Source of the DNA: JAVVEG01 sp041751425 | Lineage (GTDB): Bacteria > Pseudomonadota > Gammaproteobacteria > Pseudomonadales > Pseudohongiellaceae | DNA length: 64,000 nt | Reading direction: 5' to 3' | NCBI GenBank assembly: GCA_041751425.1 | Contig: JBGSXL010000033.1 | Span: forward strand, 1 to 64,000 | Shown here: positions 52,433 through 61,275 of the stretch, in pieces | How the letters are laid out: every line of letters starts with the position of its first letter | Position numbering within the stretch: the first letter of the stretch is position 1 | Translations under genes and position numbers: made by a program | The notes under the pieces: generated by a model | Databases searched by the model: none | Told to the model about the DNA's origin: nothing | Seen by the model: only the letters and a program-made list of their open reading frames with translations

Positions 52433-55400
52433 ATGAAAAAGAAACTACTGGCATTAACTGTCTCCATGGCGCTGGGGCTCAGCACCGTAGCGCTGGCGCA
52501 AACGTCTTCGTCTATACGCGGCGTAATAACTGGTCCGCAAGGCTCTCCCGCTGATGGCACCACAATCACAATCATTCACGTGCCTTCGGGAACACGAAGC
52601 GTGGTCACTACCAATCAGAACGGAGTTTTCAACGCAGCAGGATTGCGAGTCGGTGGACCGTACACAGTTGAAGTAAACTCAAATAGTTTTCAGAACCGCA
52701 CTGTCAGCGACGTTTATCTGAACCTGGATGATCCCTTCTCTCTGAATCTGGCACTGCAACCAAACCAGGCTATCGAATCCATTATAGTTACCGGTTCTTC
52801 ATTGTCCGGCACTTCACTCGGAACCGGTCCGGTAGCACAGTACAATCTGGCTGATCTTGAGAATGCACCAACCTTTAATAGAAACTTGAATGACATCATT
52901 CGTATGGATGCACGTATCTATATTGACGAGACTTTCAGCGATTCGATTCAGTGTGCTGGCGCCAATCCGCGCTTCAACAGCTTGACGCTGGACGGCGTGC
53001 GCATGAATGATAACTTCGGCTTGAACAGCAACGGTTATCCAACAGAGCGTATGCCTTTCTCGTTTGATGCCATTCAACAAGTGGCAGTTCAATTCGCACC
53101 GTTCGACGCCAAGTTTGGCGGCTTCACAGCGTGTAATATCAACGCGGTAACAAAATCCGGTGAGAACGAAATCTACGGCGGATTGTTCTATGACTTCAAT
53201 AGCGATTCACTGAAAGGTGATTCACTGCGCGGCGTGGATATCAACAACGGCGACTTCGATGAGAAGCGTTATGGCTTCAATGTGGGCGTACCGGTAATTC
53301 AGGATACTTTGTTCCTGTTCGCGGCCTACGAAAAAGTGGAAGGCGTTTCGCAGTTCAACTATCCGGCACTGGGTGGCATAATTTCGCAAGCCGATGCAGA
53401 TCGCATCCGTGAAATTTCTCAGCGTGTTTACAATTTCTCTGCCGGTGGATTCCCTGCCAGCATGCCAGTAGAAGATGAGAAGTTACTGTTGCGCGCGGAC
53501 TGGAACATCAATCAGGATCACCGCGCGTCGTTGATCTACAACTACAATGATGGTGTGAACATCAGTCAAGCGGATAACTTCGCTCAGGCACTGACTTTCG
53601 ACAGCACGTTCTATCAGCGTGGCGCTGAGTTCCAATCACTGGTCGCGTCACTTTACTCCGATTGGACACCAGATCTCACCACCGAGCTGCGCATTGGCCG
53701 TGCAGAGCTGGTGAACCTGCAAAATTCCCTGCAAGGCGCCACCGGTTTTTCAGAAGTGCAGATTCGAGTAGGTGGCGGAACAGCCTTCATCGGCCCGGAC
53801 GATTCGCGTCAATCTAATAATCTGAATTGGGATAACTTGACCTTCCGTCTTGCCGGTAATTATTTTGTAGGTAATCACACAATCACTGCCGGTTTTGAGC
53901 ATGAAAAACTCGACGTATTCAACCTGTTCATGCAACACACGGTGGGTGAGTATCGCTTCAACTCAATCGCTGATTTTGAGGCGGGCAATACCAGCACTGT
54001 GTTCTACGGCAATTCGTCCGGCACCAACAATCCTTCTGATGCTGCAGCGAGTTTTTCATACGCCATCAACAGCGCCTTTGTGCAGGATGAGTTCTACGCC
54101 ACTGACGATCTTATGCTGATGCTTGGTCTGCGCTATGACTGGTATACCAGCGACGACAAGCCAGTCAACAACCCGAATTTCAGCAATCGCTATGGTTTCT
54201 CCAACACGCAGAACATGGATGGCATCAGCCTGTTGCAACCGCGCTTTGGTTTCAATTGGTCAGCGGCGGACAATCTGGATATACGCGGCGGCATTGGTCT
54301 GTACTCCGGTGGCAATCCCAATGTGTGGATTTCCAACAGCTATTCCAACGACGGTGTGACCAATATACAGCTGACGCAAGGCGCGACTAACTTGTTCACT
54401 GAACAGCTCAGTGGAGCAGGTCGCCCTCTTTATGACATCCCGCAAAACCTGGTTAATCGTGTAACCAATGCGGCCGGTGACGGTCAGGTGAATGCGATAG
54501 ACCCTGATTTCGAGATTCCTTCCGAGTGGAAGTATGCACTTGGCGCGAGCTACGTGACAACAAACGACTACCAGTTGTCTGCGGATGTGATCTACACGCA
54601 GAAGAAAGACTCTGCAATCGTTCAGGATATCGCACTACGTGACAGCGGTAGAAAGGCGCCAGATGGTCGTCCAATTTACGAGAGAATCGCAGGTCGTTCA
54701 GGTGAGATAATGCTGACCAATGTCTCTGGCGATGATGGTAGTTCACTGGTTCTGTCTCTGGGCGCAAGCAAAGAGTTCGCCAATGGCATCAACGCAAGCA
54801 TCGCTTACGCTTACACAGATGCAGAGGATGTGAACCCGATGACGAGTTCCGTTGCGGGCTCAAACTACGGCAATGTTGCAGTATCCAACCCGGGCGATCC
54901 GGGTGCAGCCACCTCAAACTATGAGATCCCGCATAGGGTTACGATGACTCTGGGCTACAGTAAGGAGTTTTTTGCTGGTTACGCTACACGTTTTAATCTG
55001 TTCGCAAGTATGAATGAAGGCAGACCTTATAACTACACCTTCAGCCGCTCAGATGGTGCGTTCGGTGACGCCAACTTCTTCAGTAACGGGCGCCAGTTGC
55101 TTTACATTCCTACGGCCAGCGACCCGCGCGTAGTTTACGCGGCGGGCTTCAACCAGGCTGCGTTCAACCAGTTCATTCAAACTGAGGATCTGGAGCGATA
55201 CCGTGGCGAGATCATGCCACGCAACAGTCTGAATGCTGACTGGTGGACCAAAGTTGACCTGCGCATCGAGCAGGAGATTCCCGGCTTCTACGCAGACAAC
55301 AAAGCCAGCGTTTATCTGGTCGTGAAAAACCTTGGCAATCTGCTGAATGACGACTGGGGCATCCTGCGTCAGGGCTCCTTTGTCGGTGAAGGTGTGGTGG

Positions 55401-55522
55401 GAATGACTATCAATGACGCAGGTCAGTATAGTTACAACACGTTCAACGCACCTTCCATGCAGACAGTACAGAACGCACCATCTCTGTGGGAAGTTCGCCT
55501 GGGAGTGAAATACAGCTTCTGA
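52433..55522 (+). CDS. Oar-like TonB-dependent receptor with carboxypeptidase-like N-terminal domain
   Basis: A 1029-residue outer-membrane protein. A signal peptide (to about residue 22, ALAQ) is followed by a carboxypeptidase regulatory-like fold (about 27-105: IRGVITGPQGSPADGTTITI, NQNGVFNAAGL), then a plug (LNDIIRMDARIYIDE, MPFSFDAIQQVAVQFAPFDA) and a barrel ending VRLGVKYSF. Oar-like receptors take up varied polymers or peptides and organophosphates. The PHO-box-like array upstream suggests induction by phosphate starvation, and so a phosphorus-containing ligand. A terminator follows the stop. Confidence 0.9.
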   Translation: MKKKLLALTVSMALGLSTVALAQTSSSIRGVITGPQGSPADGTTITIIHVPSGTRSVVTTNQNGVFNAAGLRVGGPYTVEVNSNSFQNRTVSDVYLNLDDPFSLNLALQPNQAIESIIVTGSSLSGTSLGTGPVAQYNLADLENAPTFNRNLNDIIRMDARIYIDETFSDSIQCAGANPRFNSLTLDGVRMNDNFGLNSNGYPTERMPFSFDAIQQVAVQFAPFDAKFGGFTACNINAVTKSGENEIYGGLFYDFNSDSLKGDSLRGVDINNGDFDEKRYGFNVGVPVIQDTLFLFAAYEKVEGVSQFNYPALGGIISQADADRIREISQRVYNFSAGGFPASMPVEDEKLLLRADWNINQDHRASLIYNYNDGVNISQADNFAQALTFDSTFYQRGAEFQSLVASLYSDWTPDLTTELRIGRAELVNLQNSLQGATGFSEVQIRVGGGTAFIGPDDSRQSNNLNWDNLTFRLAGNYFVGNHTITAGFEHEKLDVFNLFMQHTVGEYRFNSIADFEAGNTSTVFYGNSSGTNNPSDAAASFSYAINSAFVQDEFYATDDLMLMLGLRYDWYTSDDKPVNNPNFSNRYGFSNTQNMDGISLLQPRFGFNWSAADNLDIRGGIGLYSGGNPNVWISNSYSNDGVTNIQLTQGATNLFTEQLSGAGRPLYDIPQNLVNRVTNAAGDGQVNAIDPDFEIPSEWKYALGASYVTTNDYQLSADVIYTQKKDSAIVQDIALRDSGRKAPDGRPIYERIAGRSGEIMLTNVSGDDGSSLVLSLGASKEFANGINASIAYAYTDAEDVNPMTSSVAGSNYGNVAVSNPGDPGAATSNYEIPHRVTMTLGYSKEFFAGYATRFNLFASMNEGRPYNYTFSRSDGAFGDANFFSNGRQLLYIPTASDPRVVYAAGFNQAAFNQFIQTEDLERYRGEIMPRNSLNADWWTKVDLRIEQEIPGFYADNKASVYLVVKNLGNLLNDDWGILRQGSFVGEGVVGMTINDAGQYSYNTFNAPSMQTVQNAPSLWEVRLGVKYSF

Positions 55523-55547
55523 TCACTGCAACAATCCCTCCCTCTAA

Positions 55548-55583
55548 CTATCTCCCGGCTTGAAACCCGGGGGATAGTGTTTT
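55548..55583 (+). terminator. Rho-independent-type terminator after the Oar-like receptor
   Basis: CTATCTCCCGG (55548-55558) pairs with CCGGGGGATAG (55567-55577), 11 bp with one wobble, followed by TGTTTTA. It separates the receptor from sodB. Confidence 0.75.
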
Positions 55584-55696
55584 ATCCTCGACCTCCTTTA
55601 TGACGGTATGACGCTCCCTGATGGCGTTCCCGATACGACTGCCCATCCGCAGGCATCCCACTCTGAATCTATCGAAACAAAAACCGAGGTTTTATT

Positions 55697-56284
55697 ATGA
55701 AATTAACATTGCCCGCTCTTCCCTATGCAACTAATGCGCTTGAGCCCCACATGTCTGCCGAGACCTTCAGCTTCCACCATGCCAAGCACCACAATGCCTA
55801 TGTCGTAAAAGGTAACGAACTGCTGGAAGATGCCGGCATCAGCGCAGACAGTATGGAAGCGCTGGTCAAAGCCTGCGCCGAAGTGGGTGGCCCACTGTTC
55901 AACAATGTTGGTCAGTGCTACAACCACACCTTTTTCTGGAACAGCATGAAGCCAAAAGGTGGCGGCGCTCCTACCGGGGCCATCGCCTCCAAGATTGATG
56001 CGGATTTTGGCAGCTATGATGCATTCAAGAAAGAGTTTATCGCCGGTGGCGTTGGTCAGTTCGGCAGCGGCTGGGTCTGGCTGGTGTCCGACAAGGGCAA
56101 ACTGAAGGTGGTTAAGTCTGCCAATGCTGAAACCCCTCTGACCAGTGGCGCAACCCCGATTCTGGTTTGCGACGTCTGGGAGCACGCTTATTATCTGGAT
56201 TACCAGAACCGCCGCCCGGACTTCCTGGCGTCCTTCCTGGACAACCTGGTGAACTGGGATTTCGCCAACGCCAACCTGAAATAA
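55697..56284 (+). CDS. sodB: Superoxide dismutase [Fe]
   Basis: A 195-residue cytosolic enzyme that turns superoxide into oxygen and peroxide. Metal ligands are His in SFHHAKHHNAYV, His in YNHTFFW, and Asp/His in DVWEHAYYLDY. The Gln in NNVGQCYNHTFFW is in the place that distinguishes Fe from Mn enzymes. AGG ahead of the ATG is weak but present (CCGAGG). It stands between the two probably phosphate-regulated genes without a PHO box of its own. Confidence 0.95.
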   Translation: MKLTLPALPYATNALEPHMSAETFSFHHAKHHNAYVVKGNELLEDAGISADSMEALVKACAEVGGPLFNNVGQCYNHTFFWNSMKPKGGGAPTGAIASKIDADFGSYDAFKKEFIAGGVGQFGSGWVWLVSDKGKLKVVKSANAETPLTSGATPILVCDVWEHAYYLDYQNRRPDFLASFLDNLVNWDFANANLK

Positions 56285-56321
56285 ACAGGTTTATAATTGG
56301 ATTATAAAATGGGGTCATATA

Positions 56322-56373
56322 AAATGGGGTCAGAGTAAAAATACAGTACTGTATTTTTACTCTGACCCCATTT
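56322..56373. repeat. REP-like palindrome copy A (52 bp, perfect)
   Basis: AAATGGGGTCAGAG ... CTCTGACCCCATTT with the centre ACAGTACTGT forms a perfect 52-bp inverted repeat. A truncated direct copy of its left end (ATAAAATGGGGTCA) lies immediately upstream at about 56304-56317. It is in the sodB-phoX gap. Confidence 0.95.
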
Positions 56374-56418
56374 ATTTCCTCCCTGCCGAAGCTCTTTCCT
56401 CCCGCTCAAAACTCGTCA

Positions 56419-56440
56419 ATGACACTTCACTGTCACAAAA
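56419..56440 (+). promoter_or_regulatory. PHO-box-like site upstream of phoX
   Basis: Two 11-bp phased units, ATGACACTTCA and CTGTCACAAAA, match the PhoB direct-repeat pattern at 13 of 18 places by my count. They lie about 62 bases ahead of the phoX start, where an activator site would be expected. Confidence 0.65.
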
Positions 56441-56502
56441 TTCAGGTACTTTCTTTTCCATTCCTGATGCACTGACAACCAGCTTCTGTAGCGAGAATTC
56501 CT

Positions 56503-58386
56503 ATGCTTGAAATCAACAAAGAAGATACTCCCAGCGATTTCGAAACCCTGATAGAACAAGGTTTGAGTCGTCGCAGTTTGTTGAAAGGCATGGGAACCTC
56601 CGCGCTGGGTTTGTTCTTCGCTGCACATCCGTTGAGCAAAGCAATCGCCAGCGCAAACTCTGCATTGCTGGGCTTTCGGGCTGTTCCCGCCAGCACCGCG
56701 GATAACTTTGTGGTTCCACAGGGATACGTAGCCAAACCTCTGATCTCGTGGGGCGATCCCATTCTACCCGGGGCTCCCCAGTTTGATCCTTCAGGCGAGC
56801 AAAACTCTGCGGCTCAGGCGCGTCAATTTGGCGACAATAACGATGGGATGAGTCTGTTTCCCCTGAGCGAAACCAGGGCACTTCTAGCCGTCAACAATGA
56901 GTACATCAATAAGGAATATCTGTATCCCCATAAAGGCGAAGCCATCACTGCAGACGACGTACTGAAGGCACAGTATGCACATGGTGTCTCGATTGTAGAA
57001 ATACGCAAGCGCCGTAATGGCCATTGGCAGGTTGAACAGAGTTCGACATTCAATCGACGCATCAATGTCGCTACTCCCATGCAGATCACGGGTCCCGCTG
57101 CAGGACATCCCTTGTTGCGCACGCGCTCTGATGACAGTGGCCGTAGCGCTTTAGGTACAGTTGGTAACTGCGCCAATGGTATGACACCGTGGGGCACTTA
57201 CCTCACCTGCGAAGAAAATTTTCAGTATTATTTCGCGGCATCATCCCCTGTCGAACTAAATGCCATGCAGCGGCGCTACGGACTGGTAGAGGAAGATGAA
57301 GGCTCACATTGGTTCCTGCATGATGAGCGTTTCGACTTGAGCAAACACCCTAATGAGACCAACCGCTTTGGTTGGGTTGTCGAAGTTGATCCGCAAAACC
57401 CTGCTGATGTCCCTCGCAAGCGCACTGCCCTTGGGCGCATGGCGCACGAGAACGCCGAACTGGTGATCAACAGCGATGGCCATGTAGTTGTTTATATGGG
57501 TGATGATGCGCGCGGCGAACACATTTACAAGTTTGTTTCACAGGACAGGTATAACCCTGGCAACCAGCGGGATAATCGCAATCTGCTGGAGAACGGCACG
57601 CTGTATGTTGCCCGCTTTCATGCCGAGCCGGGTGAGTTGCATGGTACTGGTGAGTGGATAGAACTCAGCCATGGAAAAAATGGCTTGGGAGTTGATTCCG
57701 GTTTTGCGGATCAGGCGGCAGTTCTGATCTATGTACGCGCAGCAGCTACAGTTGTCGGCGGAACTACTATGGATCGTCCCGAATGGATTGCTGTGCATCC
57801 AGATAACCACAGCGTTTTCTGCACACTCACCAATAACAGACACCGTGGCGTTAGAGAGAATCAGCCTGTCGATGGACCCAATCCACGTGCCGAAAATCAT
57901 TATGGCCAGATTGTACGTTGGCAGCCCGAAGACGGTAATCACAACAGTGATCAATTTGTATGGGATCTTTTCGTAATTGCAGGGAACCCCATGGTGCACC
58001 CCGACACCCTGTATGCAGGCAGCGCCAATGTAAATGCTGACAATATGTTCAATTGCCCGGATGGCATTGGCTTCGATGCTGATGGCCGTCTCTGGATACA
58101 GACAGACGGTGAGTTCACCAATGATGGGGATTTCCTCGGCATGGGCAACAATCAGATGTTATGCGCCGATACGAACAGTGGCGAGATTCGTCGTTTCGCT
58201 ACCGGTCCCAAGGGTTGTGAGCTGACAGGATTGGCGTTTACCCCCGACAAGCGAACGATGTTCGTCGGAGTTCAACACCCCGGTTCCGAAGGCACCATTT
58301 CGCATTTTCCTTCAGGTGGAAACAGCAAACCCCGCTCGACCGTTATGATGATTCAGCGCGAGGATGGCGGAGTTATCGGAACCTAG
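56503..58386 (+). CDS. phoX: PhoX family alkaline phosphatase
   Basis: A 627-residue exported phosphatase. Residues 22-27 SRRSLLKG form a Tat signal after a polar 21-residue start, so it is exported folded with its metal cofactors. PhoX landmarks are NCANGMTPWGTYLTCEENF, WVVEVDPQNP and CPDGIGFDADGRLWIQTDGE. The PhoX enzymes that have been studied need Ca and Fe and release phosphate from many esters. A PHO-box-like site lies upstream. RAYT-type palindromes stand on both sides of the gene. Confidence 0.93.
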   Translation: MLEINKEDTPSDFETLIEQGLSRRSLLKGMGTSALGLFFAAHPLSKAIASANSALLGFRAVPASTADNFVVPQGYVAKPLISWGDPILPGAPQFDPSGEQNSAAQARQFGDNNDGMSLFPLSETRALLAVNNEYINKEYLYPHKGEAITADDVLKAQYAHGVSIVEIRKRRNGHWQVEQSSTFNRRINVATPMQITGPAAGHPLLRTRSDDSGRSALGTVGNCANGMTPWGTYLTCEENFQYYFAASSPVELNAMQRRYGLVEEDEGSHWFLHDERFDLSKHPNETNRFGWVVEVDPQNPADVPRKRTALGRMAHENAELVINSDGHVVVYMGDDARGEHIYKFVSQDRYNPGNQRDNRNLLENGTLYVARFHAEPGELHGTGEWIELSHGKNGLGVDSGFADQAAVLIYVRAAATVVGGTTMDRPEWIAVHPDNHSVFCTLTNNRHRGVRENQPVDGPNPRAENHYGQIVRWQPEDGNHNSDQFVWDLFVIAGNPMVHPDTLYAGSANVNADNMFNCPDGIGFDADGRLWIQTDGEFTNDGDFLGMGNNQMLCADTNSGEIRRFATGPKGCELTGLAFTPDKRTMFVGVQHPGSEGTISHFPSGGNSKPRSTVMMIQREDGGVIGT

Positions 58387-58400
58387 ATAATTGGGGTCGA

Positions 58401-58454
58401 TAATTGGGGTCAGAGTAAATATACAGTACTGTATTTTTACTCTGACCCCAATTA
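58401..58454. repeat. REP-like palindrome copy B
   Basis: TAATTGGGGTCAGAG ... CTCTGACCCCAATTA with ACAGTACTGT centre, one mismatch in 54 bp. A truncated head, ATAATTGGGGTC, precedes it directly at about 58387-58398. It follows the phoX stop by 15 bases. Confidence 0.93.
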
Positions 58455-58461
58455 AATTTGA

Positions 58462-58566
58462 CTAGCTGCGCGACTCTTTCTTGACTTGCTTGGCCGCCTT
58501 CTTCTCCTTGGGAGACAGGAGGGGTTTCTTCTTCACTTCTTTCTTGGTTTTCTGCTCTTTTGCCAT
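58462..58566 (-). CDS. 34-residue lysine-rich small protein
   Basis: A tiny gene: ATG at 58564-58566, stop TAG at 58462-58464, AGGAG eight bases ahead of the start. The product begins MAKEQKTKKEVKKK, contains PLLSPKEKKAAK and ends ESRS; about 40% is lysine, with no aromatic residues or Cys. Short basic proteins like this with an SPKEKKAAK-type core are seen in proteobacteria as conserved hypotheticals. It may bind RNA or ribosomes, but nothing proves it. It lies inside the REP/RAYT zone between copies B and C. Confidence 0.7.
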   Translation of the reverse strand: MAKEQKTKKEVKKKPLLSPKEKKAAKQVKKESRS

Positions 58567-58650
58567 TGCTACTACTCCTGACTGGTTTGCGAATTTTGTG
58601 GAGGAGCTAATACTCTAAGCCTGTTTAATGGCGGAACGCAATAGGTTCGA

Positions 58651-58747
58651 TAAATGGGGTCAGAGTAAAAATACAGTACTGTATATTTACTCTGACCCTA
58701 ATTATTGAAAATACAGTACTGTATATTTACTCTGACCCTAATTATTG
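58651..58747. repeat. REP-like palindrome copy C with a perfect 40-bp tandem duplication
   Basis: AAATGGGGTCAGAG ... CTCTGACCCTAATT, with the same ACAGTACTGT centre, has near-full symmetry. Its right half (58668-58707) is repeated exactly as 58708-58747. It lies just upstream of the RAYT gene. Confidence 0.93.
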
Positions 58748-58807
58748 GTTGTACTGACCTGCGGCTACTACACTATAGGTAAATAATTTGATTCAAGGAT
58801 GAATCCA

Positions 58808-59491
58808 ATGCCCAGAAGACCAAGGTTATGTCCTGCCGGTATACCTCAACACATCGGCCAACGCGGCAACAATCGCCAAATTTGTTTCGCCTCCGACAAT
58901 GATCTGAAAGCCTATGCACATTGGTTGCTGGAGGGATCACTCAAGTGTCACGTCCAGATTCATGCCTGGGTATTCATGACCAATCATATCCACCTGTTGG
59001 CAACGCCGCAGGAGGAAATGGCCATTGCACGCATGATGCAGTATGTCGGGCGTCAATACGTACAATATTTCAATCGTAAACACCAACGAAGTGGCACCTT
59101 GTGGGAGGGGCGTTATTTCTCTTGTCTCATACAGGGAGATGCCTATCTTTTAAGTTGTCAGCGATACATAGAACTGAATCCGGTAAGGGCTGGTATGGTT
59201 GAGGATCCAGCAAACTACAGCTGGTCAAGTTACAGAGCGAATGGGCTTGGCATCAATACCAAACTCTTGACACCCCACCCTCTTTATGTGCAGTTGGGGA
59301 GAAGTAAATCGGAACGACTGGCAAACTACAGGGCATTGTTTCAGCCTCAAGTCGATGGCGAATTGTTTCAAGACATTCAATACGCATTGAATCATCGATT
59401 GGTATTGGGAACTGAAAGATTTAAAACAGAAGTCGAAGAGTTGACGGGTAGGCGCGTGAGACCTTTGAAGCGTGGACGTCCACCGAAGTAA
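58808..59491 (+). CDS. REP-associated tyrosine transposase (RAYT, Y1_Tnp / IS200-like)
   Basis: A 227-residue HUH-type single-strand transposase. It begins PRRPRLCPAGIPQHIGQRGNNR, has the HUH pair in TNHIHLLATP, the catalytic-Tyr region in MMQYVGRQYVQYFNRK, and HQRSGTLWEGRYFSCL and YIELNPVRAGMV, all standard for RAYTs. The ATG at 58808 has AAGG ten bases ahead; an ATG at 58799 is also in frame. It ends in a basic tail, RPLKRGRPPK. RAYTs are single-copy domesticated-like genes that spread REP hairpins; the surrounding palindromes are presumably its substrates. The reading frame is intact. Confidence 0.95.
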   Translation: MPRRPRLCPAGIPQHIGQRGNNRQICFASDNDLKAYAHWLLEGSLKCHVQIHAWVFMTNHIHLLATPQEEMAIARMMQYVGRQYVQYFNRKHQRSGTLWEGRYFSCLIQGDAYLLSCQRYIELNPVRAGMVEDPANYSWSSYRANGLGINTKLLTPHPLYVQLGRSKSERLANYRALFQPQVDGELFQDIQYALNHRLVLGTERFKTEVEELTGRRVRPLKRGRPPK

Positions 59492-59522
59492 TTAAACGGG
59501 GTTGAAGAAATAGGGTCGGCAT

Positions 59523-59580
59523 AATAAATGGGGTCAGAGTAAAAATACAGTACTGTATATTTACTCTGACCCCATTTATT
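59523..59580. repeat. REP-like palindrome copy D, touching the DUF2207 stop codon
   Basis: AATAAATGGGGTCAGAG ... CTCTGACCCCATTTATT, 58 bp with one mismatch around ACAGTACTGT. A truncated head, TAGGGTCG, lies at about 59511-59518. Its right edge abuts the DUF2207 stop codon at 59581, so it may serve as that gene's transcript end. Confidence 0.95.
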
Positions 59581-61275
59581 TTAGCGGCCTCCGCCACCGC
59601 CACCACCGCCACCACCCCCTGAGAAACCGCCGCCTCCGCCCCCGGATGCAGACCCGGGCGGCGTTGCCGCGCTGGAGATAGCAGTATTCATGGCGCTACT
59701 GACTGACCGACTGAAATCACCCATTTGCCCAGCGTTAAACGCGCCTGCATACCAGAGCGGCCGATAATTGACTCCCTGAGATGATTCCAATTCCGCAAAC
59801 ACTTTCTGGAACCGCTCCGCCCAGGCCTGCTCGACACCCAGCGCTATGGCAAAAGGCAGAAAACGTTCGAACAACTCCGGAGTCAGCTCAGGCGGATGTG
59901 CGATATTCAAATCGTCCTTTTCTGCCACTTCCAGATAAAGCTTAAATCCCTCCAGTTTATCCATCAGCTTGCGTCCTTCTCCTGTCGGTGCTCTGAGCAG
60001 CAAGGCGAAGAGGCCATGCGCTACCATAATGAGAGCCACAAACAGCAGAACAAGTGGAACAAAGGCGCCAAATACCACAATCATCAACAACACCCCTGCA
60101 GAACCCAGCAGTGAAGGTAACAAGTGACGTGCATTATTTTTAAAATAAATATTCAGATAATTCTTTCTCAGCGAAGTTTTATGAGCGGATTTGGCACTGC
60201 CGACGATAGCGTGGTTTTCATTCTTCAGCTCCAGAACATCTCCTGCAGAAAAAAGTTTGTCCAGCAGCGTTTTTTCTCCTGCTGCCAACTCTTGGTTCGA
60301 GTTTAATTTCTGCAGCGTGAATTTTTTCTTTATTTGCGAAATCTGCACATGACCTTTCACGGCGAGACTCACGACAGCGGCGGTAAACGCCAGATTATCG
60401 TAGCCCATGCGCAAGATATACCGCGCAGAAGCCGGTGAAAATCCAGCAGGAGGTTCATAATGCGGGAATATCACACCTGCCTCGGGATCGCGGCCTACCC
60501 GGAACCAGGTCAGCAGTAACCAACCCAATGAAGCGCACAGCGCCAACAGGCCAAGAAGTACACCCAGATTATCCGTCAGTAAATAGCGCAGTCGCTCGCC
60601 CGCACCAGGCTCATGCACAATCCCTTTGGGAAAACTCATCACCAATGTCAGACCGTTGCGATTGGGCAATTCGGTAGTGGTACGAATTTCAGCCTGGCCG
60701 TCCGCAACGGTGACCACGTAGTCCTGCCCCGTGGCGCCAAAGGGACCTGTGTATCCTTCCATAGTGATCGCGTCCGCAGGAACAGCTTCGGGCAGACTCA
60801 CCGTGGCGCTGGCGTTTTCTATCCGAAAATCCCAACCCAGCCCCGTCACATTCCAATACAACTCGTCGTGGTTCTCAAAATAACCGAGCTGCCGATCGGT
60901 TTGATAACGCAGCGAGTATTCATATTCTGCCGGCACACGCAGAAAATCATCGCCGCCAAAATCCACCCTGACACCGTTGGCGCGGCGCGTGACGCTGAAA
61001 ATCTCTGGCTGACCATTGCGGGCTAAGCTCAATACCTCGAAATCCACAACCATACTATTGCCAGCGCGGTCCGTGTAGTGGGTTGGGAATTCGCGATAAA
61101 TCCCGCGCCGGATGTTACGCCCTTCGGCTCGCACACGGATCGTCTCAGTGACAATCATTGTGGCATCAGCCTGTATCTGGATGTCGCTATAAAAAAACAG
61201 GATGCGCTCTTGCGCCTGTACACCGGCGCACAGTGTCAGAAACAGTGCAAATACGTAAAGTGGTAGGCGAAGCAT
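59581..61275 (-). CDS. DUF2207 domain-containing membrane protein with Gly-rich tail
   Basis: A 564-residue protein. A signal peptide (to about residue 21) is followed by an extracytoplasmic DUF2207 domain (about 25-215: ETIRVRAEGRNIRRGIYREFP, DELYWNVTGLGWDF), one membrane helix (about 235-255), a cytoplasmic part, two more helices (about 385-430) and a C-terminal run of Gly with few other residues. This is the usual DUF2207 layout; function is unknown, though it often accompanies LemA. The ATG overlaps the lemA stop by one base (TGATG). The Gly-rich tail ends at a RAYT palindrome. Confidence 0.9.
   Translation of the reverse strand: MLRLPLYVFALFLTLCAGVQAQERILFFYSDIQIQADATMIVTETIRVRAEGRNIRRGIYREFPTHYTDRAGNSMVVDFEVLSLARNGQPEIFSVTRRANGVRVDFGGDDFLRVPAEYEYSLRYQTDRQLGYFENHDELYWNVTGLGWDFRIENASATVSLPEAVPADAITMEGYTGPFGATGQDYVVTVADGQAEIRTTTELPNRNGLTLVMSFPKGIVHEPGAGERLRYLLTDNLGVLLGLLALCASLGWLLLTWFRVGRDPEAGVIFPHYEPPAGFSPASARYILRMGYDNLAFTAAVVSLAVKGHVQISQIKKKFTLQKLNSNQELAAGEKTLLDKLFSAGDVLELKNENHAIVGSAKSAHKTSLRKNYLNIYFKNNARHLLPSLLGSAGVLLMIVVFGAFVPLVLLFVALIMVAHGLFALLLRAPTGEGRKLMDKLEGFKLYLEVAEKDDLNIAHPPELTPELFERFLPFAIALGVEQAWAERFQKVFAELESSQGVNYRPLWYAGAFNAGQMGDFSRSVSSAMNTAISSAATPPGSASGGGGGGFSGGGGGGGGGGGR

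Noticed and set aside
59581..59660. Gly-rich C-terminus of the DUF2207 protein as a sign of frameshift or repeat expansion
   Set aside because: A Gly-rich tail is common in this family and the frame is otherwise intact.
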